A DNA stretch of 64,000 nucleotides from Salinisphaera sp. LB1 (GCF_003177035.1 NZ_CP029488.1:186001-250000), one strand, 5' to 3'. Shown: positions 11,193 through 20,789, counted from the stretch's first letter. Notes: generated by a model not told the origin, from the sequence alone. Numbers and translations are program-made.

Positions 11193-12226
11193 CGACTCTC
11201 AACCTCGGACCGGCGCTGAGCGCCGCCTTGGCGCTGACCTTCGCCCTCGCTCTGACCGTCGGGCCCGCGGCGCGTGCGGATACGCCCAAAGGCGATTACG
11301 CCGACTCGGCAGCCGGTCAAAAACTGATCGAGCGCTTGAAGCGAGAGAAGAACATCCCGAAAGCGACCACACGCAAACTGCTGGCCGAGGCGAAATACAA
11401 GCCCGGGATCATCGCCAAGATGCGCAAGCCGGCGGAGAAGACGCTGACCTGGGCCGATTACCGCCCGATCTTCGTCCAGTCCAAGCGCGCGCGCCAGGGG
11501 GCGGCCTACATCAACGCGCACCGCAAGCTGTTCGAAAAAGCGCAGGCAAAATACGGCGTGCCCGCCTATATGATCGCGGCCATCCTGGGCGTGGAAACAC
11601 GCTACGGCCGCTACATCGGCAAGGATCGCGTACTCGATGCGCTGTCCACACTGGCGTTCGACTATCCCGAGCGCTCGACCTTCTTCACCAAGGAACTGGG
11701 TGAATTCATCGCCCTCTGCCTCAAGAATAAACTCGACTGCACCCACGATGTCGGCTCCTACGCTGGCGCCATGGGGCTCGCCCAGTTCATGCCATCGAGC
11801 TATGCCGCCTATGCGGTCGATGGCAACGGCGACGGCCGGCGCGATCTCTGGCACGAACCCGCGGATATCATCGACTCGGTCGCCAATTACCTGGCCCAAA
11901 ACGGCTGGCAGCGGGGCGAGTCGATCGCCCAGCCCGCAACGCTGGCCAAACCCAAAGCCATCCACGATATCCATACCAGTACCCGCCAGCCGCGCTACCG
12001 CTGGGCCAAACTCAAGACCAAGGGCGTCGAGGTGGCGAATTCCCCGCCCTCGGATGCTCGCGTCGGCCTGCTCCGGTTCACCGGGCCGCACGGCCCCGAA
12101 TACTGGCTGGCCCGGCATAATTTCTTCGTGATTACCACCTACAACAGCAGCCCGCTCTATGCGATGGCGGTTTACCAGCTGGGCCGGGAGATCGAAGCGT
12201 TCACGCATCCGGCGGTGGGCTCGTGA
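11189..12226 (+). CDS. mltB: Membrane-bound lytic murein transglycosylase B
   Basis: 345 residues. An N-terminal signal peptide ends near ARADTPKG (about residue 30); no lipobox is seen, so it is probably soluble periplasmic rather than a lipoprotein like E. coli MltB. The catalytic acid is Glu136 in ILGVETRYG, followed by MGLAQFMPSSY and DGDGxxDLWxxxxDIIDS-type blocks of the MltB/SltB family. It cleaves glycan strands to give 1,6-anhydro-MurNAc ends, making room for new synthesis. It overlaps rodA by 4 bp, and the rlpA GTG start overlaps its stop. Confidence 0.94.
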   Translation: MTTLNLGPALSAALALTFALALTVGPAARADTPKGDYADSAAGQKLIERLKREKNIPKATTRKLLAEAKYKPGIIAKMRKPAEKTLTWADYRPIFVQSKRARQGAAYINAHRKLFEKAQAKYGVPAYMIAAILGVETRYGRYIGKDRVLDALSTLAFDYPERSTFFTKELGEFIALCLKNKLDCTHDVGSYAGAMGLAQFMPSSYAAYAVDGNGDGRRDLWHEPADIIDSVANYLAQNGWQRGESIAQPATLAKPKAIHDIHTSTRQPRYRWAKLKTKGVEVANSPPSDARVGLLRFTGPHGPEYWLARHNFFVITTYNSSPLYAMAVYQLGREIEAFTHPAVGS

Positions 12227-13206
12227 AGCTCGCGCCGCACCGGCTCGGCCGTCTGCTTGTTGTGGGCGGCATGCTCGCGCTCGCCGGCTGTGCCAGCGGG
12301 CCGGCACACAAGCCGCAAAAATCGCATGGCGGTGGCTACTATCAGAACGACGGCCCGCCAGCCGATACGCACATCGACTGGTCCAAGGTGCACGATGCGG
12401 TGCCCCGCAATGTACCGCCGTCCAAGCACGGCAACCCGACGAGTTATACGGCCCTCGGCAAGCGTTACTACGTACTCAAAAGTGCCAAGGGCTTTACCCA
12501 GACCGGGCGCGCGAGCTGGTACGGTCGCCAGTTCAACGGCCAGCGCACGTCCTCGGGCCAGCCTTACAACATGTTCGCCATGACCGCAGCCCACAAGCGC
12601 CTGCCGATCCCGACCTGGGTTCGGGTGACCAATCTGGACAACCACAAGCAGGTGGTGGTGAAGATCAACGACCGCGGCCCCTTCCACAAAGGCCGGATCA
12701 TCGATCTGTCCTATGTCGCCGCGCGCCGCCTGGGCATCGTCGGCGAAGGCAGCGCGCCGGTGCGTATCCATACCGTGACTCCGGCGACCATCGACCAGCC
12801 CGATACCGATAACGGCGCGTCGGGCAGCGCGCAGCCATCAGCCCCGCTGCGCCGGGCCGAAAACCCGCCCGCGGATGGCCAGCCTGCGCACCATGCCGGT
12901 CCGTCGCGCGTCGCGGATCACACCTCCGCCAGCCCAGCCTCGTCGGGCGCGCCGGCGCGCTCGTCACACGATGCCGCCAAGGCCGCGCCACTGCAGATCG
13001 GTGCCTTCTCGAGCGCCGCCCATGCAAGCCGGGCGAAGGCTCGGGCCCGCGCCGCCGGGGTCGGGCCGGTGGCGGTGATCCCACCCTCGTCCAACATGAA
13101 GCTGTATCGTGTTCGCGTGGGGCCGTTCAGTTCGCTGGCCGCCCAGGCGCGGGCGAAACAGCAACTGGCCGATGCGGGATTGCCCGTGCGCGAGATCAAA
13201 CGTTAG
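12223..13206 (+). CDS. rlpA: Septal-ring lytic transglycosylase RlpA family lipoprotein
   Basis: 327 residues from a GTG that overlaps the mltB stop. The signal peptide carries a lipobox LAGC (Cys about residue 24), so it is an outer-membrane lipoprotein candidate. Residues about 100-190 form the double-psi beta-barrel domain: GRASWYGRQFNGQRTSSG, TAAHKRLPIPTWVRVTNL and VVKINDRGPF, including the catalytic Glu/Asp/His region of RlpA. A Pro/Ala/Ser-rich linker (about 195-250) leads to a C-terminal SPOR domain (about 254-325) that binds denuded glycan at septa. It is a normal member of the rodA-mltB-rlpA-dacA cluster. Confidence 0.93.
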   Translation: MKLAPHRLGRLLVVGGMLALAGCASGPAHKPQKSHGGGYYQNDGPPADTHIDWSKVHDAVPRNVPPSKHGNPTSYTALGKRYYVLKSAKGFTQTGRASWYGRQFNGQRTSSGQPYNMFAMTAAHKRLPIPTWVRVTNLDNHKQVVVKINDRGPFHKGRIIDLSYVAARRLGIVGEGSAPVRIHTVTPATIDQPDTDNGASGSAQPSAPLRRAENPPADGQPAHHAGPSRVADHTSASPASSGAPARSSHDAAKAAPLQIGAFSSAAHASRAKARARAAGVGPVAVIPPSSNMKLYRVRVGPFSSLAAQARAKQQLADAGLPVREIKR

Positions 13207-13245
13207 CCGCGTCCGCGACGAGACGCTAAACTTTCCTGTCATCCA

Positions 13246-14430
13246 ATGCCTTACATGTCCGCCAAGAGTTCGAGCCTGATGCACCACGCCCAACGTTTGT
13301 TCTTGTTTGTCGCGGCCCTTCTGGTCAGTGTCGCCGCGTCGGCGGCCGACAACAGCCTGCCGATTCCGAGCGCGCCCTCTCTGGGGGCGAAAAGCTACAT
13401 CCTGGTGGACTACAACTCGGGGCAGGTGCTGGCGGCCAAGAACCCCGACAAACGTATCGAGCCGGCCAGCATCACCAAGCTGATGACCTGCTATATCGTC
13501 TTCGACGAGATCAAGAAGGGCAATCTCAAGCCCTCGGACATGGTCACGGTCAGCAAGAAGGCCTGGGAAATACACGGCTCGCAGATGTTTCTCAAGGTCG
13601 GCGACAAGGTATCGGTGGACGAGCTGCTGCAGGGTCTGATCACGCAGTCGGGCAACGACGCCGCGGTGGCGCTGGCCCAATACATCGCCGGCACCACATC
13701 CACGTTTACCGACTACATGAACCAGTACGCCAAGCACCTGGGCATGACCAACAGTCACTTCATGGACGTGAACGGCCTGCCGCATCCGGATCACTACATG
13801 AGCGCGCGCGACATCGCGACGCTTTATGCCGCCATCGTGCGCAAGTTCCCCAAGCTGTACGACCAGTATTTCCACGAGAAGTCGTTCACCTACGGCGGCA
13901 TCAAGCAGTACAACCGCAATACCCTATTGTGGTCCGATCCGCGCGTGGACGGCGGCAAGACCGGCCATACCCAGTCGGCCGGCTTCAACCTGGTGGCCTC
14001 GGCCAAGGACCACGGTATGCGCGTGATTTCGGTGGTCACGGGCACCGACTCGGAGAACGCGCGCAAAAACCAGTGCGAGGCGCTCATCAATTACGGATTC
14101 CGCTTCTTCGACGACGGCAAGCTGTTCGACAAGGGCAAGGAAATTTCCCAGATCCGGGTCTGGAAAGGCGCGCAAAGCGAACTCCCCGTGGTGGCCCACG
14201 GCCCGATCTACGTCGCCTACCCCCGCGGCCAGCGCGACGCGCTGTCGACCAGCGCCAAGCTGCCGGGACACCTCACGGCCCCGGTCAAGAAGGGCGAACG
14301 CCTGGGCACGCTGTCGATCAAGTACAACGACAAGACCCTAAAGGAAGAGCCGCTGTATGCCGGCAAGTCCATCGCGAAGGGCGGCTACGTTACGCAATTC
14401 ATGGACGATATTCTTATGATGTTCCAGTAG
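13246..14430 (+). CDS. dacA: D-alanyl-D-alanine carboxypeptidase (PBP5/6 family)
   Basis: 394 residues with a signal peptide ending near SAAD. Active-site motifs of the DacA family are clear: Ser75-Ile-Thr-Lys78, Ser135-Gly-Asn137 and Lys238-Thr-Gly240 (GGKTGHT). A C-terminal beta domain (about 275-365) ends in a short amphipathic segment (YVTQFMDDILMMF) that anchors PBP5-type enzymes to the inner membrane. It trims the terminal D-Ala from pentapeptides and so limits cross-linking. Three in-frame ATGs occur in the first 12 codons; the first is taken. It lies 39 bp after rlpA. Confidence 0.95.
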   Translation: MPYMSAKSSSLMHHAQRLFLFVAALLVSVAASAADNSLPIPSAPSLGAKSYILVDYNSGQVLAAKNPDKRIEPASITKLMTCYIVFDEIKKGNLKPSDMVTVSKKAWEIHGSQMFLKVGDKVSVDELLQGLITQSGNDAAVALAQYIAGTTSTFTDYMNQYAKHLGMTNSHFMDVNGLPHPDHYMSARDIATLYAAIVRKFPKLYDQYFHEKSFTYGGIKQYNRNTLLWSDPRVDGGKTGHTQSAGFNLVASAKDHGMRVISVVTGTDSENARKNQCEALINYGFRFFDDGKLFDKGKEISQIRVWKGAQSELPVVAHGPIYVAYPRGQRDALSTSAKLPGHLTAPVKKGERLGTLSIKYNDKTLKEEPLYAGKSIAKGGYVTQFMDDILMMFQ

Positions 14431-14507
14431 ATTGCGCGCCCGCCGCTCGCTTTTTGCGGGCCGCGGGCCGCTGGACGCCGACACCGCCCCGGGAGCACAG
14501 TGCAGCC

Positions 14508-14780
14508 ATGCCCGATTCCAACGATGAAACCCTGCTCGAATTCCCTTGTGAATTCGCGATCAAGGCGTTCGGTCGTCACGGCACCGCCTTCGAGCAGACC
14601 GTCTACACCCTGGTCAAGGCGCATGCGCCGGAGCTGACCACCGACGATCTAAGCAGCCGCGAGTCCAGCGGCGGGCGTTACATCGCGGTGACCGCCTCGA
14701 TCAATGCCAAGAGCAAGGCGCAGCTCGACGCAATCTACAAGGACCTGACCGACCACGATCACGTGCTCATGTCGCTGTGA
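14508..14780 (+). CDS. ybeD: YbeD/DUF493 family protein
   Basis: 90 residues from the ATG at 14508; the frame extends upstream through dacA in another phase, but the family length (about 87) fixes this start. The pattern LLEFPCEFAIKAFG, a central Ser-rich turn and the C-terminal LDAIYKDLTDHDHVLMSL match the DUF493 family, a small ferredoxin-like fold resembling regulatory ACT domains. Its function is not established. It is regularly found between dacA and lipB, as here, and its stop overlaps the lipB GTG start. Confidence 0.93.
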   Translation: MPDSNDETLLEFPCEFAIKAFGRHGTAFEQTVYTLVKAHAPELTTDDLSSRESSGGRYIAVTASINAKSKAQLDAIYKDLTDHDHVLMSL

Positions 14781-15433
14781 GCGCGCCCCCGATCGCGGTC
14801 CGCCATTTCGGCTGGCGGCCACAACCCTATCGCCCGGTCTGGCAGGCCATGCAGCGCTTCACCGCCGAACGTGGCCCGGACGATCCGGACGCCCTGTGGC
14901 TGCTCAATCACGAGCCGGTCTTCACCCAGGGCCGAAACGGCCGGGCCGAGCATATCCTCGCGCCGGGCGATATTGAGGTCGTACCCATCGATCGGGGCGG
15001 CCAGGTCACCTATCACGGGCCGGGCCAGCTCATGGCCTATATCATGCTCGACCTCAAAAGGCTCGGCATCGGCATTCGCAGTATGGTCAGCGCGCTGGAA
15101 AACGCCATGGTGGCCACGCTGGCCGGTTACGACATCGATGCCCATGCCCGGCGCGATGCCCCCGGCGTCTATGTCGGCGACGCCAAGATCGGCTCGGTCG
15201 GGCTGCGCGTGTCACGCTCGAACAGCTATCATGGCTTGGCGCTGAACGTGAACATGGACCTTGAGCCCTTCTCGAGCATTGATCCCTGTGGTTATCACGG
15301 CCTCGTCATGACCCAGATCGCCGACCTCGGCGGTCCCTCGGATCTGGACCGGGTCGCCGCGGACCTCAGCGCTCATCTTTGCGCCGAACTCGGGTTGATC
15401 GCCGCCGACGCGCCGGATACACCGGCGATCTGA
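14777..15433 (+). CDS. lipB: Lipoyl(octanoyl) transferase
   Basis: 218 residues from a GTG at 14777 that overlaps the ybeD stop. LipB moves the octanoyl group from acyl carrier protein to lipoyl domains of pyruvate and 2-oxoglutarate dehydrogenases. Key residues are visible: Lys137 in DAKIGSVG and catalytic Cys171 in DPCGYHG, plus the RGGQVTYHGPGQL block near residue 75. The partner lipA, which usually follows lipB in gammaproteobacteria, is absent here; the mla operon starts 34 bp downstream instead. Confidence 0.96.
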   Translation: MSAPPIAVRHFGWRPQPYRPVWQAMQRFTAERGPDDPDALWLLNHEPVFTQGRNGRAEHILAPGDIEVVPIDRGGQVTYHGPGQLMAYIMLDLKRLGIGIRSMVSALENAMVATLAGYDIDAHARRDAPGVYVGDAKIGSVGLRVSRSNSYHGLALNVNMDLEPFSSIDPCGYHGLVMTQIADLGGPSDLDRVAADLSAHLCAELGLIAADAPDTPAI

Positions 15434-15467
15434 TAGGCTGGCGCGCATCCGAGGCCCAATCTCGCCC

Positions 15468-16301
15468 ATGACCGATTCAATTGCGACGAAACACGCGGCC
15501 GAAAACCTGGTCGAGGTCCGCGATCTGCATTTCCGGCTCGGCTCCCGCGTCATCTACAAGGGGGTCGATATCGATATTGCGCGCGGCCGGATCACCGCCA
15601 TCATGGGCCCCTCCGGCACCGGCAAGACGACGCTGCTGCGCCTGATCAGCGGCCAGTGGCGCGCCGACTCGGGCAGTGTGCGTTTCGATGGCCAGTCCAT
15701 CGCCGACATGTCGCAAAAGACCCTGTTCGAACAACGAAAGCGCATGGGCATGCTGTTCCAGTCCGGCGCCCTGCTCACGGATCTGTCGGTGTTCGACAAC
15801 GTGGCGTTTCCGCTGCGGGAACACTCGAAACTCCCGGAACGCCTGATCCGTGACATCGTACTGATGAAGCTCGAAGCGGTCGGCCTGCGCGGGGCCCGCG
15901 ATCTGGCGCCGGCCCAGCTGTCGGGCGGCATGGCGCGGCGCGTGGCGCTCGCCCGGGCGATCGCGCTCGATCCCGAAATGATCATGTACGACGAGCCGTT
16001 CGCCGGACAGGATCCGATCTCGATGGGCGTACTGCTGCGTCTGATCCGGCGGCTCAACGATATTCTGGGCCTGACCGCCATCGTGGTCAGCCACGACGTC
16101 AAGGAAACGCTCGGCATCGCCGACTACGTCTATGTCATCTCCGATGGCGAAGTGGTGGATCACGGCGACCCGGCGCATATCCGGCATTCCGACTCGTCCT
16201 GGGTGCAGCAGTTCATCACGGCCTCGCCGGACGGGCCGGTGCCCTTCCATTATGCCGACACACCCTACGGCGAAGATCTACTCGGCGGAGATCGGGCGTG
16301 A
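15468..16301 (+). CDS. mlaF: Phospholipid transport ATP-binding protein MlaF
   Basis: 277 residues. It has all ABC ATPase motifs: Walker A GPSGTGKTT at 47-55, signature LSGGMARR, Walker B MIMYDEPFAGQDP and the switch His in VVSHDVKE. It powers MlaE, which moves phospholipids between the inner membrane and the periplasmic carrier MlaC and so maintains outer-membrane lipid asymmetry. It is the first gene of mlaFEDCB, and its stop overlaps the mlaE start by 4 bp. Confidence 0.95.
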   Translation: MTDSIATKHAAENLVEVRDLHFRLGSRVIYKGVDIDIARGRITAIMGPSGTGKTTLLRLISGQWRADSGSVRFDGQSIADMSQKTLFEQRKRMGMLFQSGALLTDLSVFDNVAFPLREHSKLPERLIRDIVLMKLEAVGLRGARDLAPAQLSGGMARRVALARAIALDPEMIMYDEPFAGQDPISMGVLLRLIRRLNDILGLTAIVVSHDVKETLGIADYVYVISDGEVVDHGDPAHIRHSDSSWVQQFITASPDGPVPFHYADTPYGEDLLGGDRA

Positions 16302-17080
16302 ACCGAACCATGCGGATCCTGAACCCCCTGTTCGGCTGGCTGGCGGATCTGGGCCGCAGCACCCTGTTCCTGGGCCGCGTGCTCACCGCCATCCCGTCGC
16401 TTGTGGCCAAGCCGCGGCTGGTGGTCGAACAGATCTATTCGGTCGGCGTATTGTCGCTGCTGATCGTCGTGGTAGCCGGCATCTTCGTGGGCATGGTACT
16501 GGCGCTTTCGGGCTATCGCGCCCTGGCCGATTTCGGCGCCGAGAACGCGCTGGGCACGTCGGTCGCGCTGGTCGTGGTTCGCGAGCTCGGCCCGGTCGTG
16601 ACCGGCCTGCTGTTCGCGGGCCGCGCCGGCAGCGCGCTGGCGGCCGAAATCGGCTTGATGAAAGCCACGGACCAGCTCTCCGGCATGGAAATGATGGCGG
16701 TCGACCCGGTGCGCCGTATCATCGCGCCCCGCTTCCTGGCGGGCGTCATCGCCATGCCGCTGCTTACCACGATCTTCTGTGTCATGGCGATCGGCGCCGG
16801 CGGTGGCTACTTCGTCGGCGTGGACATACTCGGGGTGGATGCCGGGGCCTACTGGAACGGCATCCAGTCGAGCGTCGATTTCAACCGCGACATCCTCAAC
16901 GTATTCGTCAAGAGCGGCGTGTTCGGCGCCATCATCACCTGGGTCGCCGTGTTCCAGGGCTATCATGCGCCGCCGACCTCGGAAGGGGTATCGCGCGCGA
17001 CGACCAATACGGTGGTCATCGCCTCGCTGGCCATTCTGGCCGCCAATCTCATGCTGACCGCCGTGATGTTCAGCGGTTAG
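16298..17080 (+). CDS. mlaE: Phospholipid transport permease MlaE
   Basis: 260 residues from a GTG that overlaps mlaF (GTGA). It is the MlaE/Ttg2B permease, with about five membrane helices and the conserved segments VARELGPVxTGLLFAGRAGSALAAEIGLMKATDQLSGMEM-like, GGYFVG and the C-terminal GVSRATTNTVV. Two copies pair with two MlaF subunits and a ring of MlaD in the inner membrane. It is followed 16 bp later by mlaD. Confidence 0.95.
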   Translation: MNRTMRILNPLFGWLADLGRSTLFLGRVLTAIPSLVAKPRLVVEQIYSVGVLSLLIVVVAGIFVGMVLALSGYRALADFGAENALGTSVALVVVRELGPVVTGLLFAGRAGSALAAEIGLMKATDQLSGMEMMAVDPVRRIIAPRFLAGVIAMPLLTTIFCVMAIGAGGGYFVGVDILGVDAGAYWNGIQSSVDFNRDILNVFVKSGVFGAIITWVAVFQGYHAPPTSEGVSRATTNTVVIASLAILAANLMLTAVMFSG

Positions 17081-17096
17081 TTGAAGGAAAGACGCT

Positions 17097-17591
17097 ATGC
17101 AATCAAGAGCCGTCGAGTTTCTGGTCGGATTATTCGTCTGCCTCGGGATCGCCGCCATATTCATCCTGACCATGCGGGTGAGCGATCTGGCACACACCGG
17201 GAATGTTCAAGGCTATACCGTCACCGCCGCGTTCAACAACATCGGCGGCCTGAAGGTGGGCGCGCCAGTCGACCTGGCCGGGGTTCGCATCGGCCGCGTG
17301 ACCGACATCAAACTGAATCAGACCACTTACCGCGCGGTCGCCACCATGCGGATCCAGGATCAGTACAAGATTCCCAAGGATTCCGACGCCTCGATTCTGA
17401 CCTCGGGCCTGCTCGGCGATCAGTACATCGGCGTCGGCCCCGGCGGTTCAACCCAGAACATGAAAAACGGCGACAAGTTCATCATCACCCAGTCCGCGAT
17501 CGTACTGGAGAACCTGATCGGCCAGTTCATGACCCGGATGTCGAACGACCAATCCTCCGGCGGCGGGGGTGGCGGCGGCTCGGGTAACTGA
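17097..17591 (+). CDS. mlaD: Mla MCE-domain protein MlaD
   Basis: 164 residues, a little shorter than the common 180. The N-terminal membrane anchor (about 8-27) is followed by one MCE domain (about 35-115) with the conserved FNNIGGLKVGAPVDLAGVRIG and LTSGLLGDQYIGV blocks. The C-terminus ends in a glycine-rich tail (SSGGGGGGGSGN). Hexamers of MlaD form the hydrophobic collar on MlaFE through which lipids pass. A GAAGGA ribosome site lies just before the ATG. A 132-bp gap separates it from mlaC. Confidence 0.95.
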   Translation: MQSRAVEFLVGLFVCLGIAAIFILTMRVSDLAHTGNVQGYTVTAAFNNIGGLKVGAPVDLAGVRIGRVTDIKLNQTTYRAVATMRIQDQYKIPKDSDASILTSGLLGDQYIGVGPGGSTQNMKNGDKFIITQSAIVLENLIGQFMTRMSNDQSSGGGGGGGSGN

Positions 17592-17723
17592 CCCCGCTTC
17601 GTGTTGCGTCGTATCATATGGCACACGGGGGTTGCTCGAATCATGCATTATCTTCAGGACGGATTCAGGGCGAAGGCACAGACTCCTTGAAATTCGACGA
17701 TCTATAAGCCAAGGGCTTTCATT

Positions 17724-18338
17724 ATGCGTTGGACTCGCGTTTTCATCCCCTTCATCGCGGTAGCGCTCATGGCGCCGGCTCTGGCCAGCGCCGCGCCGAC
17801 GCCGCCGCAACAGCTGGCGAAGCAGACCGTGCAGAAGGTCCTCAACGACCTCCAGGGCCACCGCGCCGAACTGCGCAAAAACCCGCAGAAACTCCATGCC
17901 CTGATCAATCGCGATCTGGTGCCGTTGATCGATCTGCCTTATATGTCGCGGCTAGTGCTCGGCCGCTACTGGCGCCAGGCGTCGCCGGCCCAGCGTCAAC
18001 GCTTCCAGCAAGCCTTCAAGAACATGCTGATTCGCACCTATGGCAGCGCGCTGCTCGGCTTCAACAACAACGTGAAGATCGAATACAGGCCGGTGCGCGC
18101 GGCCAAGGATGCCAAGAACGTCACCTTCAACGCCGTGATCCATTCGCCCAACGGCCAGGACACGCCCGTCAGCCTGCAACTGCACGAGGTCGACGGCCAA
18201 TGGAAGGTCTATGACGGCAGCATCGGCAATCTATCGTTCGTAACCAATTACCGCGGCCAGTTCAATTCGGCGATTCGCCGCGAGGGGCTCGAGAATTTCA
18301 TCGAGCAGCTGGAAAAACGCTACGGCGGCAACGCCTAG
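17724..18338 (+). CDS. mlaC: Periplasmic phospholipid-binding protein MlaC
   Basis: 204 residues with a cleavable signal peptide (MRWTRVFIPFIAVALMAPAL, then ASAAPT). The mature part follows the MlaC/Ttg2D family: DLVPLIDLPYMSRLVLGRYWR, then QRFQQAFKNMLIRTYGSALL, and a C-terminal VYDGSIGNLSFVTNYRGQF. It ferries phospholipids between the outer-membrane MlaA complex and MlaFEDB. The 132-bp spacer before it is longer than the other gaps in the operon, so a second promoter or processing site is possible, but none is clear. Confidence 0.94.
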   Translation: MRWTRVFIPFIAVALMAPALASAAPTPPQQLAKQTVQKVLNDLQGHRAELRKNPQKLHALINRDLVPLIDLPYMSRLVLGRYWRQASPAQRQRFQQAFKNMLIRTYGSALLGFNNNVKIEYRPVRAAKDAKNVTFNAVIHSPNGQDTPVSLQLHEVDGQWKVYDGSIGNLSFVTNYRGQFNSAIRREGLENFIEQLEKRYGGNA

Positions 18339-18347
18339 GACGCCCGG

Positions 18348-18641
18348 GTGAGCCCGACCGGCAACGCCGATATTCACACCGTGCGGGTCGACGGTGAACT
18401 CGATGTCGACAACGTGCCCGCCCGCCTGCGCAAGTCGGCGGCGTGGTTCAATCCTGGGCGCGAAACGGTGGTCGACCTGGGCGGCGTGACCCGGGCCGAT
18501 AGCGCCGGCGTCGCCCTGCTGCTGGAATGGATTCGCGAGGCGGACAAGGCCGGGGCCACGCTGCATTTCGCCAATGCGCCGGCGCAGATGCGCGCGATCA
18601 TCGACTTCTGCGCACTCAACGACGTGATTCCCATGCGTTGA
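18348..18641 (+). CDS. mlaB: STAS-domain protein MlaB
   Basis: 97 residues from a GTG 9 bp after mlaC. It is a single STAS domain like MlaB: a beta-strand start IHTVRVDGELDVDNVP, then the loop DLGGVTRADSAGVALLLEW with the conserved DSAG motif. It binds MlaF and is needed for assembly and activity of the transporter. It is the last gene of the operon and converges with the acetoacetyl-CoA synthetase gene. Confidence 0.9.
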   Translation: MSPTGNADIHTVRVDGELDVDNVPARLRKSAAWFNPGRETVVDLGGVTRADSAGVALLLEWIREADKAGATLHFANAPAQMRAIIDFCALNDVIPMR

Positions 18642-18707
18642 GCACACATCGCCACCCGCGCGCGATCCACCGGCGCCGGGCTGAATTCGCGCCGGGCCGG
18701 GCACGCG

Positions 18708-20699
18708 TTACGGCCGGCGCAGCTCCGGATGCTCGGCGATCGCGGCCAACGACTCGGGGTTGGCGATGGCGCTGGACTGCTCGACCTCACGCCCGTTGAG
18801 CAGCCGCGCGACCGCCACTTCCACCTTCTTGCCACTGCGTGTGTACGGCAACGCCTCGACGCCGACGATCACTTTCGGCACATGACGCGGGCTGGCCTGT
18901 TCGCGCAGGCGACGTCGAATCGCATCGCGCAGCGCATCATCCACCGCGTGGCCTTCGGCCGGCACCACCAGCATGACGATGCGGTCGTCTTCTCCGGTCG
19001 ATTGGGCGGCGACCAGGCAGTCCGCGATCTCCGGCATCGGCTCGATCTGACGATAGATCTCCGCCGTGCCGATACGCACGCCGCCCACGTTGAGCGTGGC
19101 ATCGCTGCGCCCATGGATCACCGCCCCGCCCGACGTACTGCTGAAGGAAATGAAATCGCCGTGCGCCCACACACCGGGAAACCGCTCGAAATACGCCGCG
19201 CGATAGCGCGCGCCGTCCGGGTCGTTCCAGAACGCGACCGGCATGGACGGAATCGGCTGGGTGCAGACCAGTTCGCCGCATTCATCGAGCACCGCTTCGC
19301 CAGCTTCGTTGAACGCTGCGGCGGCCACCCCCAGCAGCCGGCACTGGATTTCGCCGCGGCGCACCGGCAGCGTCGGGCAGCAACCGACGAAGCAGGCCAC
19401 AATATCGGTGCCGCCGGAGATCGAGCCCAGCAATACCTCGGCCTTGACCTGTTCGTACACCCAGTCGTAATCGGCATCCAGCAGCGGCGAGCCGGTCGAG
19501 AAGATCACGCGCAGCGCCGCGAGATCATGGGCCTTCCCCGGTGTCAGCCCCACATTTCGGCAGGCGCCGATCCACTTGGCGCTGGTACCAAAATGCGTGA
19601 CGCCACGCGCGGCGGCCATCGCCCAGAGCGCGTCGAGATCAGGATAAGCCGGATTGCCGTCGTAAGTGATCAGTTCGGCCCCGGCAAACAGGCCGGAGAC
19701 GTGCCAGTTCCACATCATCCAGCCACAGGTGGTGAAGTAGAAAAACACATCGTCGCGCTTGAGATCGCCGTGCAGCACCTGTTCCTTGACGTGCTGGATC
19801 AACGCCCCGCCGGCCCCGTGCACGATACACTTGGGCACGCCGGTCGTGCCCGAGGAAAACAGGATATAAACCGGTCGATCGAACGCGCCGCGCTCGAAGC
19901 TCGGCGGTGCCCCGTCGTGGTCGGCCAGGGCGACGGACCACGGCGTCATCCCGCGGTCGTCGGGCAACGGCCGCGCCGCGCCCGTGTTGTCCGTGACCAC
20001 GACATGCTCGATCGACGGAATCCGCTCACGCAACGCCGCGATGCGATCGAGTCGATCGAATGACTTGCCGCCATAACGGTAGCCATCGACGGTGACCAGC
20101 ACCCGCGGCTCGATCTGGGCAAAGCGATCGACGATACCGGACACGCCGAAATCCGGCGACGCCGACGACCAGATCGCCCCCAGGCTGGCACAGGCCAGCA
20201 GCGCCACGATGGGCTCGTGCGTATGGGCCACCACGCCCGCGACGCGGTCACCGGCCTGTACGCCTACCGAACGCAGAAATGCCTCGAAGGCGCCGACCTG
20301 ACGATACAGCTCACCGTAGGTCAGTGTTATCGGCTCGCGCGCCTCGGATAGCACGGTGACGGCCCGGCGGCCGGCATCGCCCTGGATGGCCTCACGCAGC
20401 AGATTCTCGGCGAAATTGAAACGCGCCCCGGTGAACCAACGCGCGCCGGGCATCTCCAGTGTATCGAGCACTGCGCCGGCGCCGCGATCTCCGATCAAAC
20501 CGAAATAATCCCAGAGACTGGACCAGAACGAATCCGGCTCATCGATCGACCATTGGTGCAGCGTCGCATAGTCTTCAACGGCAAACTCGGGTCCGCCTTC
20601 GCGCCGGGCCAGCCAGCGCAGATAATCGGCCAGGCGGCTGCCCTCGATCGCTTCGCGGGACGGCTGGTAAACAATCGGGTGTTCGGCATCAACGCTCAT
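18708..20699 (-). CDS. aacS: Acetoacetyl-CoA synthetase
   Basis: 663 residues from the ATG at 20699; an in-frame start at 20747 would add 16 residues that family members do not have. It belongs to the acyl-adenylate-forming superfamily: A3 loop ILFSSGTTGVPKCIVHGAGG, TCGWMMWN, and the A10 lysine in LPYTRSGKKVEV. The N-terminal WSIDEPDSFWSSLWDYFG and FNFAENLL blocks are typical of acetoacetate-CoA ligases rather than acetyl-CoA synthetase. It activates acetoacetate with ATP and CoA, probably linking ketone-body or polyhydroxybutyrate turnover to central metabolism. It appears monocistronic. Confidence 0.9.
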   Translation of the reverse strand: MSVDAEHPIVYQPSREAIEGSRLADYLRWLARREGGPEFAVEDYATLHQWSIDEPDSFWSSLWDYFGLIGDRGAGAVLDTLEMPGARWFTGARFNFAENLLREAIQGDAGRRAVTVLSEAREPITLTYGELYRQVGAFEAFLRSVGVQAGDRVAGVVAHTHEPIVALLACASLGAIWSSASPDFGVSGIVDRFAQIEPRVLVTVDGYRYGGKSFDRLDRIAALRERIPSIEHVVVTDNTGAARPLPDDRGMTPWSVALADHDGAPPSFERGAFDRPVYILFSSGTTGVPKCIVHGAGGALIQHVKEQVLHGDLKRDDVFFYFTTCGWMMWNWHVSGLFAGAELITYDGNPAYPDLDALWAMAAARGVTHFGTSAKWIGACRNVGLTPGKAHDLAALRVIFSTGSPLLDADYDWVYEQVKAEVLLGSISGGTDIVACFVGCCPTLPVRRGEIQCRLLGVAAAAFNEAGEAVLDECGELVCTQPIPSMPVAFWNDPDGARYRAAYFERFPGVWAHGDFISFSSTSGGAVIHGRSDATLNVGGVRIGTAEIYRQIEPMPEIADCLVAAQSTGEDDRIVMLVVPAEGHAVDDALRDAIRRRLREQASPRHVPKVIVGVEALPYTRSGKKVEVAVARLLNGREVEQSSAIANPESLAAIAEHPELRRP

Positions 20700-20789
20700 G
20701 CAGGCACTCTCAAAGTCGAATATCCGGAAACAAGACACTGGCCACACGGGTAGCCGGACAATCGCCCCGCGGCGGGGCGGCTCGGCGCG

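Noticed and set aside
14436-14462. Possible terminator between dacA and ybeD
   Set aside because: The stem is short with a long loop and no T-run after it; not strong enough to call.
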